In this document: positions 1 through 12,300 of the stretch, in pieces | Numbering within the stretch: the first letter of the stretch is position 1 | How the letters are laid out: each line of letters begins with the position of its first letter | Origin: Zygnema cylindricum | Taxonomy: Eukaryota; Streptophyta; Zygnematophyceae; Zygnematales; Zygnemataceae | NCBI GenBank assembly: GCA_037447655.1 | Contig: JBBHKE010000893.1 | Span: 102,863 to 166,862 of the forward strand | Length of the DNA: 64,000 nt | Direction: 5' to 3' | The notes under the pieces: generated by a model | Seen by the model: only the letters and a program-made list of their open reading frames with translations | Database searches by the model: none | What the model was told of the DNA's origin: nothing | Program-made: the position numbers and the translations under genes

Positions 1-389
1 TTGACACATTTGGAGCAAGGGAACAGGGAAGATATGGTTGACATTATCCCCGTCAGTGGCGTATCACTTTTGTGAGCCCTTGTTTCCTCTTTTGCACACA
101 GAATCGTTGCCAGTTTTTGTGATTGAGGCATGCACAGTTTTTTTTCACAAGGAATCAGCAATGAGCTACACAAAGCTAGTCTCGGTGAACCTCTTTGGAT
201 CAAATTGTAGTTGTTTGCATGCACAGTATAATCACTCACGAAAGTTACATTTAGGTGGAGACAGCTAGCTAAAAGGGCACTACTTTTCTCAGTTCAGTCC
301 TGATGATATTGCAGTATGGTCCTTCATTGCCTGGTGGACCTTAAGGTATGACCCTCTAAGTTTCCTGAATGCTTGTTTTGTTTGGACAG
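1..389 (+). other. Unresolved left edge, probably intron of the KMT2-like gene
   Basis: No exon here can be joined to the next one with confidence. The first supportable exon (390-469) needs a preceding exon ending in phase 2. The candidate donors near 52 and 61 give phase 2 only in a frame that has a stop at positions 2-4. The stretch is therefore most simply intronic, and the gene starts upstream of the window. A short open frame at 38-268 has no recognisable protein features. Confidence 0.4.
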
Positions 390-3300
390 CAGTGGGTCCT
401 CTTCCAGGTCTGTGGAAGTGTGCCCCTCTCAAGTCAAGCCTTCTCGTGCAGCTCATCAGAAAAAGCGAGGTATTGTCTTCATGGGTATTTTTTGTAACTC
501 TGTGATGTTATTGATTTTTTTTTTTTTACTATTGACTGTTTTCCCTGCAGATACTTTTGGTAATTAAGGCTATACAGTCATGAACAAGCATGTTTATCTT
601 GCCAGTTTTATGCTGCGACTAGAAGGCCGTTATTACAGAATGGTCGCCTATAGACTAAGATTGCTGAAGCTCCAATACATGGACTAGCAAGTAGGCATCT
701 GCTGCTGTTCTTATGTTATTGCTTGTGTGGTTTTCTACAGGAAGGAAAGCTGTGATGGGGTTGCATTGTGCTGAAACCGAAGGCATGAGAATAACCAAGG
801 TGCATCAGACTATCACAGATGTTAGTGTTATCTCAGTAGATGGTAATGTGGTGGGGCCAAGATTCCGGAAAGAGCCTCAGGTTAAAGATTTTCGAGGAGG
901 GAAGCCTTTCAACAGTCAACTCGCAGAGTCTTCGGAGAATCTTGGCGAAATGGAAGGATTTCAGCGATCTGATCTGTGTACCACAATGCTCAGAGGTGAA
1001 GAAGTGCCTGTAAGACATATTCAAGAGCAAGGCAGAGTGTTTGGAACTGTCAAAAAGCAACATGAACGTCTTGTTGTCACACATAGTGAAGAATCTAGAG
1101 CTTGTGAGGAAAGTGGGGTCACAAAAGCCATGGATGGGGAGCAGATCCGTATCAAACAAAGTGTTGCTGGTTCCTTTGGGAGGATGGGTTGCAGTAGAAA
1201 TGAGATATTTGTTGCTAGAGAATCTGCGAATGAAATGCCTTTGTCTGATGATCACTCGAGGATCCTTGGCCTCAACCAAAAGATGGTTAAGCGAGGGAGA
1301 CCAGCTGCTAGTTTACGCTCTGATGCGAGGGATGGAGCCCACGAGTGGCCAGGGGCAGTCAAAGTAGTCAAGGGCATTAAAGGCTTAGCAAGGCGAGAGG
1401 AACCAGCAAGGCGGAGTGGTCGGCGAAGAGTGCCAAAAAAGTTTTCTGATGCATATATGGCAGATGACTTGGAAGAGATTGTTTCTGAGGAACTGTTCCA
1501 AGCGAAACCTGCAGAACAACTATTTGCCAAAGATGAACAGGATGGTGATGGTGAGGATGATTTGGCGAGCTTGGACGTAAATAGTGAAGGAAGGTCAAAA
1601 ATTTCGAGTGTTGGTATCTCCTGTGGCAATACAACACGAAAACGAACTTGCGAGGTTCAAGTTGTGCAGGCTGTGGGCAGTGGAGCCGTTGGAAACCTGA
1701 CAGAAAGGCCCCTGTCTGCATTTGGCAAGTCTCTGCCAACCAGCAATTACATGCACAATGATGTCAAGAGACAAAAAGGATCTGTTTCATCTCGGACACA
1801 AAATGAGGTTTTGCAAGGTGTGGAAATAAAGCTGGGTGGGTCTTCTTCACAGAGAGACGCGCTGAGAAATCTGACAGAGCAGGTAGGAAAATTAAGTGAG
1901 GTCGTTGACCATAACCTTGTTGTACACGAACGTGTTTCTCCAGATTCGACAGAGCTTGCTGAAGAGAGCCAGAAATGTCGTGGTCCGAAGAAGGGCGGTA
2001 GAGGGAAGAAGCGACAAAAAGGAAGAAAGAAGGTCAAGGTGATTTCTTTAGGTGAGATGATGAGGCGCGAAGATAGGCCGCCGGTTACAAAGAAGGCGAG
2101 GGTTGCTTCTTTGTCGAAGATGATGCAGAGGGATGGCACAGGAATTCCGAAACCTAGCGAGGATTTTAAAGGTCCTCTTCCTGGAGACTTGTTGGAAAGA
2201 ACAATGCCAAGGGAACCTGTTTTCGGAGGGGAAAGTACGTCTCGGTTCTTTGAAGGCATAGACAGTAGTGTCCATGGGAGTAAACTTGGAGTTATTTCTG
2301 GTCATGCAGAGCAAGAAGCTGGTTCAACCAGGTCTTTGGAGGAAGATATTTCTCGGCCAGTTGTTTTAACTGGACATTATGAACCAGTACCGACATCATG
2401 TATCGCGGTAGAAATTGTATTGGCACGAATACGTGCTGTGACATACTGGCCAGAACTTGAAACACGTACCGATAAAAGAAAAGATAACCAGGAAGTGATG
2501 GACACAACGCACCCAGAGGTGGACTTTGAGCCAGTGAACCGGGAAATCAATTCTGAGGATGATAAATTGATGACTCCTGTGGAGTCCAAGAAAGCTGATG
2601 GGAAGAAACGGTCGAAACAGGAAAAGTCTGACATTTGCAGCGTGTGTAAGAAGTCTGGCAATGATGGTGCCATAGTTCGATGTGAGAAGTGCGAGGAGGT
2701 GGAACACGTAACTTGTACTGACAAACCAGCTCTCGACAGTGTTGTGGAAAAGTGAGTATGACTCTTCTTTTCCCTCCCCCCACCTCCCACAATTTGAAAT
2801 TAAGGGAGGCTATCGAGGAAGCTATTGTGATGGTTTTATCCGTAGCCATGATTCAGTATGTATATTGAAGCCTTGGATATGGCATTTCATGGAGAAAGTC
2901 AGTTGCAGGTTCAATTTCAACAAAAACTTGATGTGCCAAAATTGAGGCATATATCTAATTATTTGTTTGATTGCCTTTGCCTTTTCTTTCTCGTCGAGTG
3001 CAGTTGGGTGTGTCATCAGTGTCGAGCCTGTCACAGCTGTGGTGTTAACATTTGGTTAAACGGTTTCACGGGCTCGGCACGCAATTATTCTCTCTGTCAA
3101 GCGTGTTCTGTGCTGTTTTTACGCAACAATTACTGCCCTGGTTGTGAGAAGGTATGTTGGACTGGTTGGTTGAATCAGCAGAAAGTGGCAATGGTGTTTT
3201 TTAGCAGTATTAGAGAATGCTTAAGATGTCATTGGGCATTTTGTAGGTGTTTCTGACGCATTCTGTTTCTCCTAATGTTCACAGTGGTTGGATTCATTTC

Positions 3301-6300
3301 TCTCCTACGTTGGCTGTGCTTTTGTTTTCTAATCAACATGTTTGTAAAGATGTTGCTGTAGAGTGGTATATTGTCGTAATGCTGTTGCGCAGCTTTTCGC
3401 GGTTTGTAATTTATCCATGAGGTTATGTGGAGGGAAGAATAGCTGACGGAGGACATTCTGTAGAATTTCATCTCTTTATTTGTTGGCCATATTTGCTCTA
3501 GTTTGAAGGAGCAGACTGAAGTTTTGTGGGATATTTCTTATTGTCAAATCACATCATAAATTTAAAAGTGTGGACTCTTGCTGAAAAGTGATTTGCTGAC
3601 AGATTTTATACTGTAGCGTCCATCGTTGTTAGTGAATTATTAGCGGTAACACCTTGTTAGAATTTATACACTAAGTTATGTTTTCCAATGTGCCTCATTA
3701 TGGGCTACTTAACTAACAGTCTTATCAACACTGATGTATGATTTCGAGTCAAATATCACCATTTGAATGAGAGTGGTTGAGTCTAATAGTGTCGTGCAGT
3801 GCAATGAATCGGTTCATTGACTTCGGTGCAGGTGTATGAAGCTGACTCCTTGGAGGAGGAAATGGTTGAGTGTAGTTCATGCAACCAGTGGACCCATTGT
3901 CAATGTGAGGGAATAAGTCCAACAAATTACCAGCTTCTATCAGCTGACACTTCCCTGTTTTTCAATGTAAGGATAATACATTTCTATGTTCACCTTGATT
4001 GCAAAGATGCCTGCCAGTCCATTCCCTAGGTTGCCTCTTGGAATAGTTTCTTTACTGTTGTATGTTCACAAGCATGTCGCCAGAAGCTGTAAGTTCAAGT
4101 AAAAGTAAGACACTAGCCTTTTTCACTTTGATACTAGAAAATCCTGACAATCTGTTTCAACAGTTTGGGGGGTATCTAATTGCCACTGATGCCTGCAAAA
4201 TGTAGAATATGCACTATACTGTGCAGTGGCTGTGCGTTGTGAGATCTTAAACTTGTGAGATTAAAGGATTCTGACAAATGTCTTCCGTGTCTTCTGTGAA
4301 ATAGAGTTAGATTTGGTTCTCTACTTCAGAAATGCCAAGAAATTTTCATTATCGAGCACAAAAGTTAACGTTTACCAGCTTGGGAATATATTTATTTGCT
4401 ATCCTTAAATCGTGGTATCCTTAATTCGTGAACTGACCGGTGTTGTTTAAATGACTGTGCAGTGCAAAAAATGCAAAAGTAGAGCAGTTCTACCTGCTGA
4501 ACAGTCCGAGTCAGCTCCAAGTAAGGCGGCTGTAAGGTTGTCTTCTGATCTTCGATCTCTTACGAATGGACAAATGAAGAGCCTTTTACCTCCACCTGTT
4601 GATTCCCAACACCAAACCAGGGATTTGAATCCATTAAAACGCAAGGTGATGGCTCTATTACAAGGAAGCGTGTCTGATTGCAGAATTGGTTCTGCTATTG
4701 ACGAATCCACGGGGAAACATTTCCCACTCCAGGATCCTCCTATTGACTGCATGAGCATGGGACTAACTGAACAACCACCTGAACAAGAAAATGGCTTACA
4801 ATCTGATTCTACGAAGGACTTGTTTGGAGAAGAAAAGGGCTTGAAAATTGCGAAGGAACCACTCGTTACTAAGCTTACTCGCAGTGAGTCCAGTAAACGT
4901 ATGAAACTGACGGACATCAACAAAAAGGTAGATGCATATTTAGCGCAACAGGGACCTAAAGTGGCCTTGCAAAGGCTGACCGGGAAAGTTAGCGTTGTAG
5001 ACTCAAGGTCAAGGGAACCTGTGATTCAAGAAGACAACAGTAAAGCTGTAGTTGGAGCACTTACATCTCTTGGTGGAACGGATGCCCAAGGCGAATGTAT
5101 TTCTGACACAAAAACAAATTGTGCTAGTTCTACTCCGTCAAAACATGTTGATGCTTGTGATGGAAGAAAAGTGTTTGATGGTGCTGCAGTGGCTCAGAAA
5201 GTGTTACGATTTTCAGATGACAAATGGACTTTTGTGGAGGCTTGTGCAGTCTGTGGCGAATTGCAAAAGGGTCTGGGAGAACGCGGAAGTCTGCTGGGCT
5301 GTGCTGAATGCGGGGAAGTGTATCACACTTCATGTCTTAATCTTGGTCTTGAAGTTACAACCCAGCAGAAGGAATATTGGAGGTGTTCAAGATGTAAATT
5401 GTGTGAGGTATGCGGGGATGGAACGGATAGCCAAGGGATGGTTATTTGCAAACTTTGCGACAGAAGTTTCCATGAGTCATGTCTGTCAGAGAAATGTCGG
5501 CCAGGCAAGAAGCACAGTGAACGGGGGTGGACATGTTCCTTGTGTACTGTATGTAAATGTGATGGCGAATCTTCTGTGGACGTCTCTCGGTATGCAACAG
5601 GAAATGAGGCTGGTTGTGAACGCTGTCGCAAGGACCGAACAGAGCTCTCTAACGATCAAGAACCTGAAGTTCGAGAGGTCTTTAGTAAAGGTGACACTAG
5701 GCTGTCTGAACAGTGCAGCAATTGTGAAGCAGTGGTGGGTTTTGCGCTTAAAGGGAAAACTGAGAGCAAAGTTGTGGGACCTGATGTCATTCGGGGAAAT
5801 GGCGAGGGAGAGCTTTTCAGAGGGATTAGGATGTCAGCAGAGGGGGACTTTTCAAATTGTCAGTGTAGGATCAAAAAAGATATGCAAGAGACTTTAGTGG
5901 GCGAGAGAGAGGAAGCAGATATAGGGTTTAAATCAACTTGTAGTGTTGACAAAAGCAAAAGTGGTTCTTTGAAAACGCTGTCAAATTGTGAAACAGGCTG
6001 GCTGGCGAGCAATCAAATGCAGGGCAAAAGTGGGATAGCTGGACAGTTATTACCAGGAGCGGGTCAGAATGAAGTTCAAATCAAGATGAATTTTACATCA
6101 GATAAATGTCCTGCGTTGGAAATTGGGGAGCCTAAATGCAAGGCCACAAGTGTTGAGAAGATGGAAACGGAAATAGGTATTGCCGCAGAATGCAGTTTGT
6201 TGCTTGTTAAGACGACAGGGAAACAAACTGAGAAGGAGAAGGAGAAGGTGGCAGGTTTGCTGGAGGAGGAGGTAGTGGTTCCATCCAAAGTGGGTGCAGG

Positions 6301-9300
6301 AGCAGCAGCACCAAAAAGGCATTGGAAAGGCAATGAAAGTAATATAATAACAAAAGATGGCGATCAAGGTTCTTTTACAGCACAGGGGATTGGAGCTGAA
6401 GTTGAAGTAGTACCAGAGGATGATGGATTGGAGGCTGCCTTGGAAAGTTTTCAGGGAGGGGAATTGCCTGTGTTTGGTGACCCTCTGGATGGTGGAGGTT
6501 GGACCTCAACTTTTGTCCAAGGGCAAAATACAAGCATGGAAAGTCGGAAAACAGAAGGAACCTGTGACAAGGATAAGTTGCCGGTAGTTGAAGGAAAAGT
6601 GAGGGAGAAGAGTCGACCAGGAAGTAATGCGAGTAATGAGGACCAACAAGCAGTCCAGTCTGGTTGTGGTCAACCTCTCCCCGGATCGGATAAGTTTAAC
6701 CGGGAGCTAGGAGTGGAGAACAGTCAACACCCTGTTATATCTACAGAAGGCAGTAAACAAGAGTTCAGTCAGGACAGAGCATGGCAATCAAGAATGTTGG
6801 TTGATTCCCAAGGCAGGTTTTCAACTTTCTCTGAAACTCTTGTTTCAAACCATTTTATAGCAACGAAAGCTCAGTCCAATCACTCTGTTGTACCTTGGGG
6901 ACCAACTGTAGAAAAGAGTTCCTCTCAACACAACAACTCTCTTCTTAAAGCTGGTGATGTGCTGTTGCAGAAATGTTCCAAACTTATTCCAGTGCATAAT
7001 GAGGGGGATGTAGGATTCAACTATAGAGACAAATTGCGACAAGAACATAGGAGTAGTTCAGGTAGGTTGTCCTCTGATAAGCTAGTGGAGAGAGTGGTAC
7101 CTGAGGGGGAGCAAGGTCTGAGGCTGGATCCAGACGCTGTGATGGTGTCACAGAATTCATTTCCTTACCTTACCACAAAATTTTCCACCAAGGAAGGACA
7201 AATGACATCCCTCCTTCCCGTCACTTCAGGTGTCCATCCATTGTGCAACAACGACTCCATCTTGAATATGGCCAGAAATAATATGTCAACAGTCGAACCA
7301 TTACAAATTCAGGGTGATGGGCCTCACGCTGTACCATGTTTGAGTGAAGGAGGTGCCCAAGCGCCACCGTCATCTCCTCTAGTTCCTGGCCACAATCCAC
7401 AACTGAGCGTGACCTCTTTTTCTGGTGGGGTCGGAAGTGCAACTTCGCTAAACCGAGGGCAGGTTAACCAAAGTGGACTCTCATCTCCTTGTGTTCTACA
7501 AGCTTTTGTCCCCAAGGCATCTACTCGTTCCGGGGAAACTTTAGAGAATGTGGTATCCTCGTCCATTATGGCGTCCCATTTACGACAAGTTAGTGTTTCA
7601 GCAGATCGTGTAAACATGTCTCAAGAGAATGTTGGAATCCTCACTGAAGATAGAGCTGGCCAGTCGCACTTAATTTCAGGCATGTTGCAATCAAATGCCC
7701 TTAAGCCAAGAGTCGATGATACTCCACTTCAAGTAAGGTGGACTTCTGGGCCGACAAGACCTGCAGTTGTGAGAGGAGGTTTTGCGGAACCGATTTTGAA
7801 AGTTTGGGGTTCTCAGCTTCAATCAAATCAATCTTCACCATTACCAGCCCAGATGAACCATCCTTGCAGTGCAAATATGCCATTTGAGCCCCGGCAATTT
7901 ACCAATGTTGCTTCAAAACCATCTGTAGTATCTGCAGGCAATAATATGCCAGGGGGAGGAATTGGTGTTATGGAAAGTTCTTACCCTTTTGGTTTGCGTC
8001 AGAACTTTCAGGAGACCTCTTTTCAACATAACACCATAAGTGCACATCCAAGTGTGTCCAGTCCTGGTGCTGCAACAGGTGAAAGCTCAGCGACTGGACT
8101 ATGTATTGATTTAGAGAGTCCCTCAGCAAGTCAGTCTGTGAAGGGGTTTCAGAAAGTGTCATTAGGAGGTGATAGGTTTGCAGCCAATTCAACATTAGTG
8201 GGTGGGGGAAAAGCAGGAATAAAGTCGAGGATAGCACCTGAGTTGAGCAAAAACTCCAGGCTAGACTCGGGTCCTTTGAACGAGGCTCTTAAAACAGCAA
8301 ATCTAGAACAGAAAGTGGCTGCGTTGAAGGTCAATGTGACGCAATTGAGGCTGCAGTTAGAGCAGCAAGAACTTCAGGACAGGCAGTGGTTAAATGAGGC
8401 TTTACAGCATTCAAATGCACTTCTGGGAGCTGTTAGAGGGATGCAGAATGCTGAAAACCCACAATTGGGAAATCGTCTTTCTGAAACTCAAGCAGCACAG
8501 TTAAGTGAAGCGACAAGGTTGCAAAGTTTAGTGCGAGAACGAAAGGCTCAGAGAGAACAACAATGGCAGTTGGTGCAGCAAGCAGAGGCTGAGATAAAGA
8601 GACAGGCCACTTTCTTGGAGATTCTCAAGTTTAATGGGATTCAAGGAGCTTCGTCTATCGTTGAGCAGCAAGGGAACCAAAGCCATGAATTTTTGGGCTT
8701 GTCAAGAAGAGAAGACAAAATAGGTAGTGGATTGTTGCATAATCAACTTGCAACAATGGGGACAGTGAAACAGGCACAGCAGATGGGAGAAACACAGGTA
8801 AACTTTCAAAATACTCTGGGTGAAGCCTCGAGGTTTAACGGGGAGTTATTAAGTAGAACGATGGGCACTCCACAGGTGCAGATGGGAAGCTCACAGATGG
8901 GAATCAATCAGGCCAGAGTCCCTTCCTCAGGGGGTCCAACACTGGTCCAACCATTATTGAATGAAAGAAATAACTTTAATCAAAATTATCGGAATCAGCA
9001 ACGACAGCCAGACTCTTTGCAACAAAATATGCAGGCTGGACCTCAGCAGATGCAGCAATCTCACCACAACGTTGCCCAGAATTTTCAGAATTTTCAAAAT
9101 TTTCAAAATTTTCAATCGCAGGGACAACAAAACTGGCAATATATTCTCCAACAACACTTGCAAAGCCACATGCAACAGCCGCCGTTGATCACATTGAATC
9201 ACCTCCAGGTACTGCAAATGAAGGCTCAGCAAGGGCAGCTGGACGAAGGCCAGTTATTGCAACTTCACTTGTTACAGCTACAACTCCGGAAGGAACAGGA

Positions 9301-12300
9301 TATGCAGTTGCAAGCCCAAGTTGACATGCAGAAACAGCTCAAAATTCAAAAGCAACAAGTAGAGCAACATACTAATCAGGGATCCCACCCTCAAGAAGCT
9401 GCATTGGACACATTGAGGCAATTGCGCGGACAAATGAAGGCCAAACATGATTTTTTCCCGACAGGGGGTCAAATCCAGCAGCCGAAAACAGGACAGAAGG
9501 AAGCCATTCAATTAGAACTATGTCAACCAGCGAATATTAACTTGGTTATTCCATCAAAACTGGGGTGTCTTCAAGACGGTGTTCCTTCTCATCTTGGGCC
9601 TCTTTCTCAGAGTCCATCCTTGCAAGCCGCTTCTATGTGTCGGTCCACTCAAACTGGTTCACAGGAAACAAGCAGAAGTAGGGGATCAGTTGGTCGGTTG
9701 CCTCAAGTCAACCTTCCCTGTTCTCCTACAAATCAAAAACGGTCGGGGACTTGGCAAAAATGGAACAGCAATGATTCGCAATTATCAGCAAGTCAGATGA
9801 AAGTACAGAGAAGTAAAAGGCCATCAACGGAAAATTGGTTGAGAATTTTTGCATCTCATCAAATGATGACAGGTTGTCAAAGATATCCTAATGGATCGAA
9901 GCTTACAAGTTGCCAAGGAAATGATTTTATAGGGTCAGGGCAAGGAACTCAAGGAGTTTTAAAATCTGAGTCAGGTATAAAAGCCATGAATCCATGGTGG
10001 ATTAGAATTCTTAAAAAGGTTATGGATGATAATAAATCTCTATCAGAAGAAAAAGAGAAGATAGAGAATCAAGAAAAACACAAGGCGTTCCCCCCTACAC
10101 CAGTCAAATGTGCTGCTTACATTTTCCGAAAAGACCAAGTTCTCAAACTGGCCCGAGTCCCTCCTCATGGAATCCCAATTTTGGATGTCCTCGGATCGGT
10201 CGGACAATTTGGAGATACAAACGCTGGAGAAGACCCCATTAAGCTTATGATTCAATGTAGGGCTTTGCTGGTAGCCATGGCTGCGACAAATATGAAGGTC
10301 AATGCAGGTCGACTGGCACGTCCCCTCCAGTCAAATAGAGATGGTTGTAAATGCCGGAAAGATAACTGCGCTCTGTGCTCAGATAGTACATGGATAAGAC
10401 TTGTTGCTCCACAGAATATATTGGACAAACCCAGTAGCAGTCAGCAAATTTTGCCTGTTGGGGCTTTGCAGATTTTTGCAGAAGTGGGTAAGCCGAAGGG
10501 CGAACCTCCTTCCTGGGTTCAAAAGATGGCAAGGGATAGCATTGTTATGGCGAAGGAGCATATCAAAATGTCCGATGATTCACTTCAGAATGCGGAGTCA
10601 GGTAACAGGAATGGCAGTGGCATGGGAATGGCGGAAGCCCAAGCTAACGCTGGAAGAGGAAAGCCTAAGTTGACAAGGAGCTTTGCAGGACCCATTTTCC
10701 CACAGGAAGACATTCAGGTAAGAAATTTTTTTCTGTAGCTCAATTATTTCATTTTTAATTGAACTTTTGGATAACAAACCTCTCCAGTTATAGGCACACC
10801 TTGCCATTTTTTTCCTGGATTGTTTTGTTAAGTAGGCATCCACCTGAGTCTTTTTTGTGTCTTTGTTTTTTTTCCTAAGTTCAGGCTATCTTATTAACAG
10901 AGTGCAATTATGGATGGGGTTATTGTCTTATGAGCAGAAGCAAATGGAGGTTCGTCAAAATAGAAGGCCTCTGCCGAATTTTATGAAGCTCGTAGAGGCT
11001 TCTAAAGTAAATAAGATAGGGGATTTTAAGTGGTTTCCCATAAACAAGGATGGAACAAGAGACTGGATGAAGCCAGAACCTTGTGGCGACGGGTTAAAGG
11101 AAACGCGAAAAGATAGAGATAATAAGGTTGAAGAAGGTGGCAACAGGGTTAGATGTGGAAACAAGACTCTGAACTCAGAAACAGAGATAAACACTAAAAG
11201 GGAGGACGCAAAACCTGGAGAAGCAATGAAGGTGCAGTTTCAGAAAGCAGAAAAAAATGGAATAAAAAGAAAACAGGATGGAGAAGGACATGACCTCAAG
11301 TTATGCAGGTCTGAGGCAGACAGAGGGATGAGTGTTGAAGTAACTGTAGAACCCATGTCCCGAGATGTTAACACCTTTTCTGTGAATACAGAAGGAAAGG
11401 CCACGGCAGAAAGGAATACTGTCAGAAACATAGTTGACAGGACAATAAAGGTAGAAGTCTTGGAGGTGGAAGGAGTTGGCAGCAAGATCAAAGTGGAACA
11501 GGAGATGGTAAAGCAAGAAAACATAGAAAAAGTTGAGGCAGACAAAGGCTCCCCGGCAAAGCTACTGGAACCCACAACAACAGACTCATTTGGGGCTGGG
11601 GACGAAGGCCAGGATACCAATACGGGCAAAATGGAAGAGAGTACTATGGTGGAGAAGCATTTGATTGACGAAAAAGTATCTGGACGAGTTGTTGAGTTGG
11701 AGACAAAGTCTCTGGTGATGGAGGATTCAACCACTTGTGCTCCCGAGCCTGAAAAAATGGAGGAGAAACAAGTGGAGGGGAGACAAGTGGAGGGGAAACA
11801 AGTGGAAGGTAGTATTATTGCAAATGTTACTGAAGAGAAGTGTTCCGGAGCTGTTACAGCACAAGGCTCCGCTGGGAAAATTGCAAGTCCGTTAACCTGT
11901 ACTGATTTCTCAATCATTTTTCTATAGGAGAGCTTTCTTCTTTTAGGTGCCATTTTTTTAATGCTGTACCTCTTTTTTTCGGAGGTTTCAAGTTATTTAT
12001 TGGCGGGACAGCTAGACCAAGATTGTGCCCGGTTTTAGTCATGCTATTGTAGAGGAAAATTTTTATGGGCTGGTTTCTTTCTCATGGGACATGACCTTCA
12101 TGGTTTCTTATTTCCTGTATCAAGAATTATCACGAGGGCAGTCATGTACGATCCTTTGCTGATTCGCTGTTACGCCCAGGGTTTTTTAAGGTGCTTTTAG
12201 GGTTTTTGAGGGCTTTTTAAGGGATTTTTTAAGGGTTTTTTTTGCGCTTTTAGCTCACGGAAGTAAGGTCTTGTGGAATTTTGTGACACAGGTGTGTGTC

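Noticed and set aside
38..268. 76-residue open frame at the left edge
   Set aside because: It cannot be joined in phase to the next exon without an upstream stop, and it has no recognisable sequence features.
12178..12248. Interstitial telomere array
   Set aside because: Spacing is irregular and no perfect TTTAGGG tandem is present; it is better explained as a pyrimidine tract before an acceptor.
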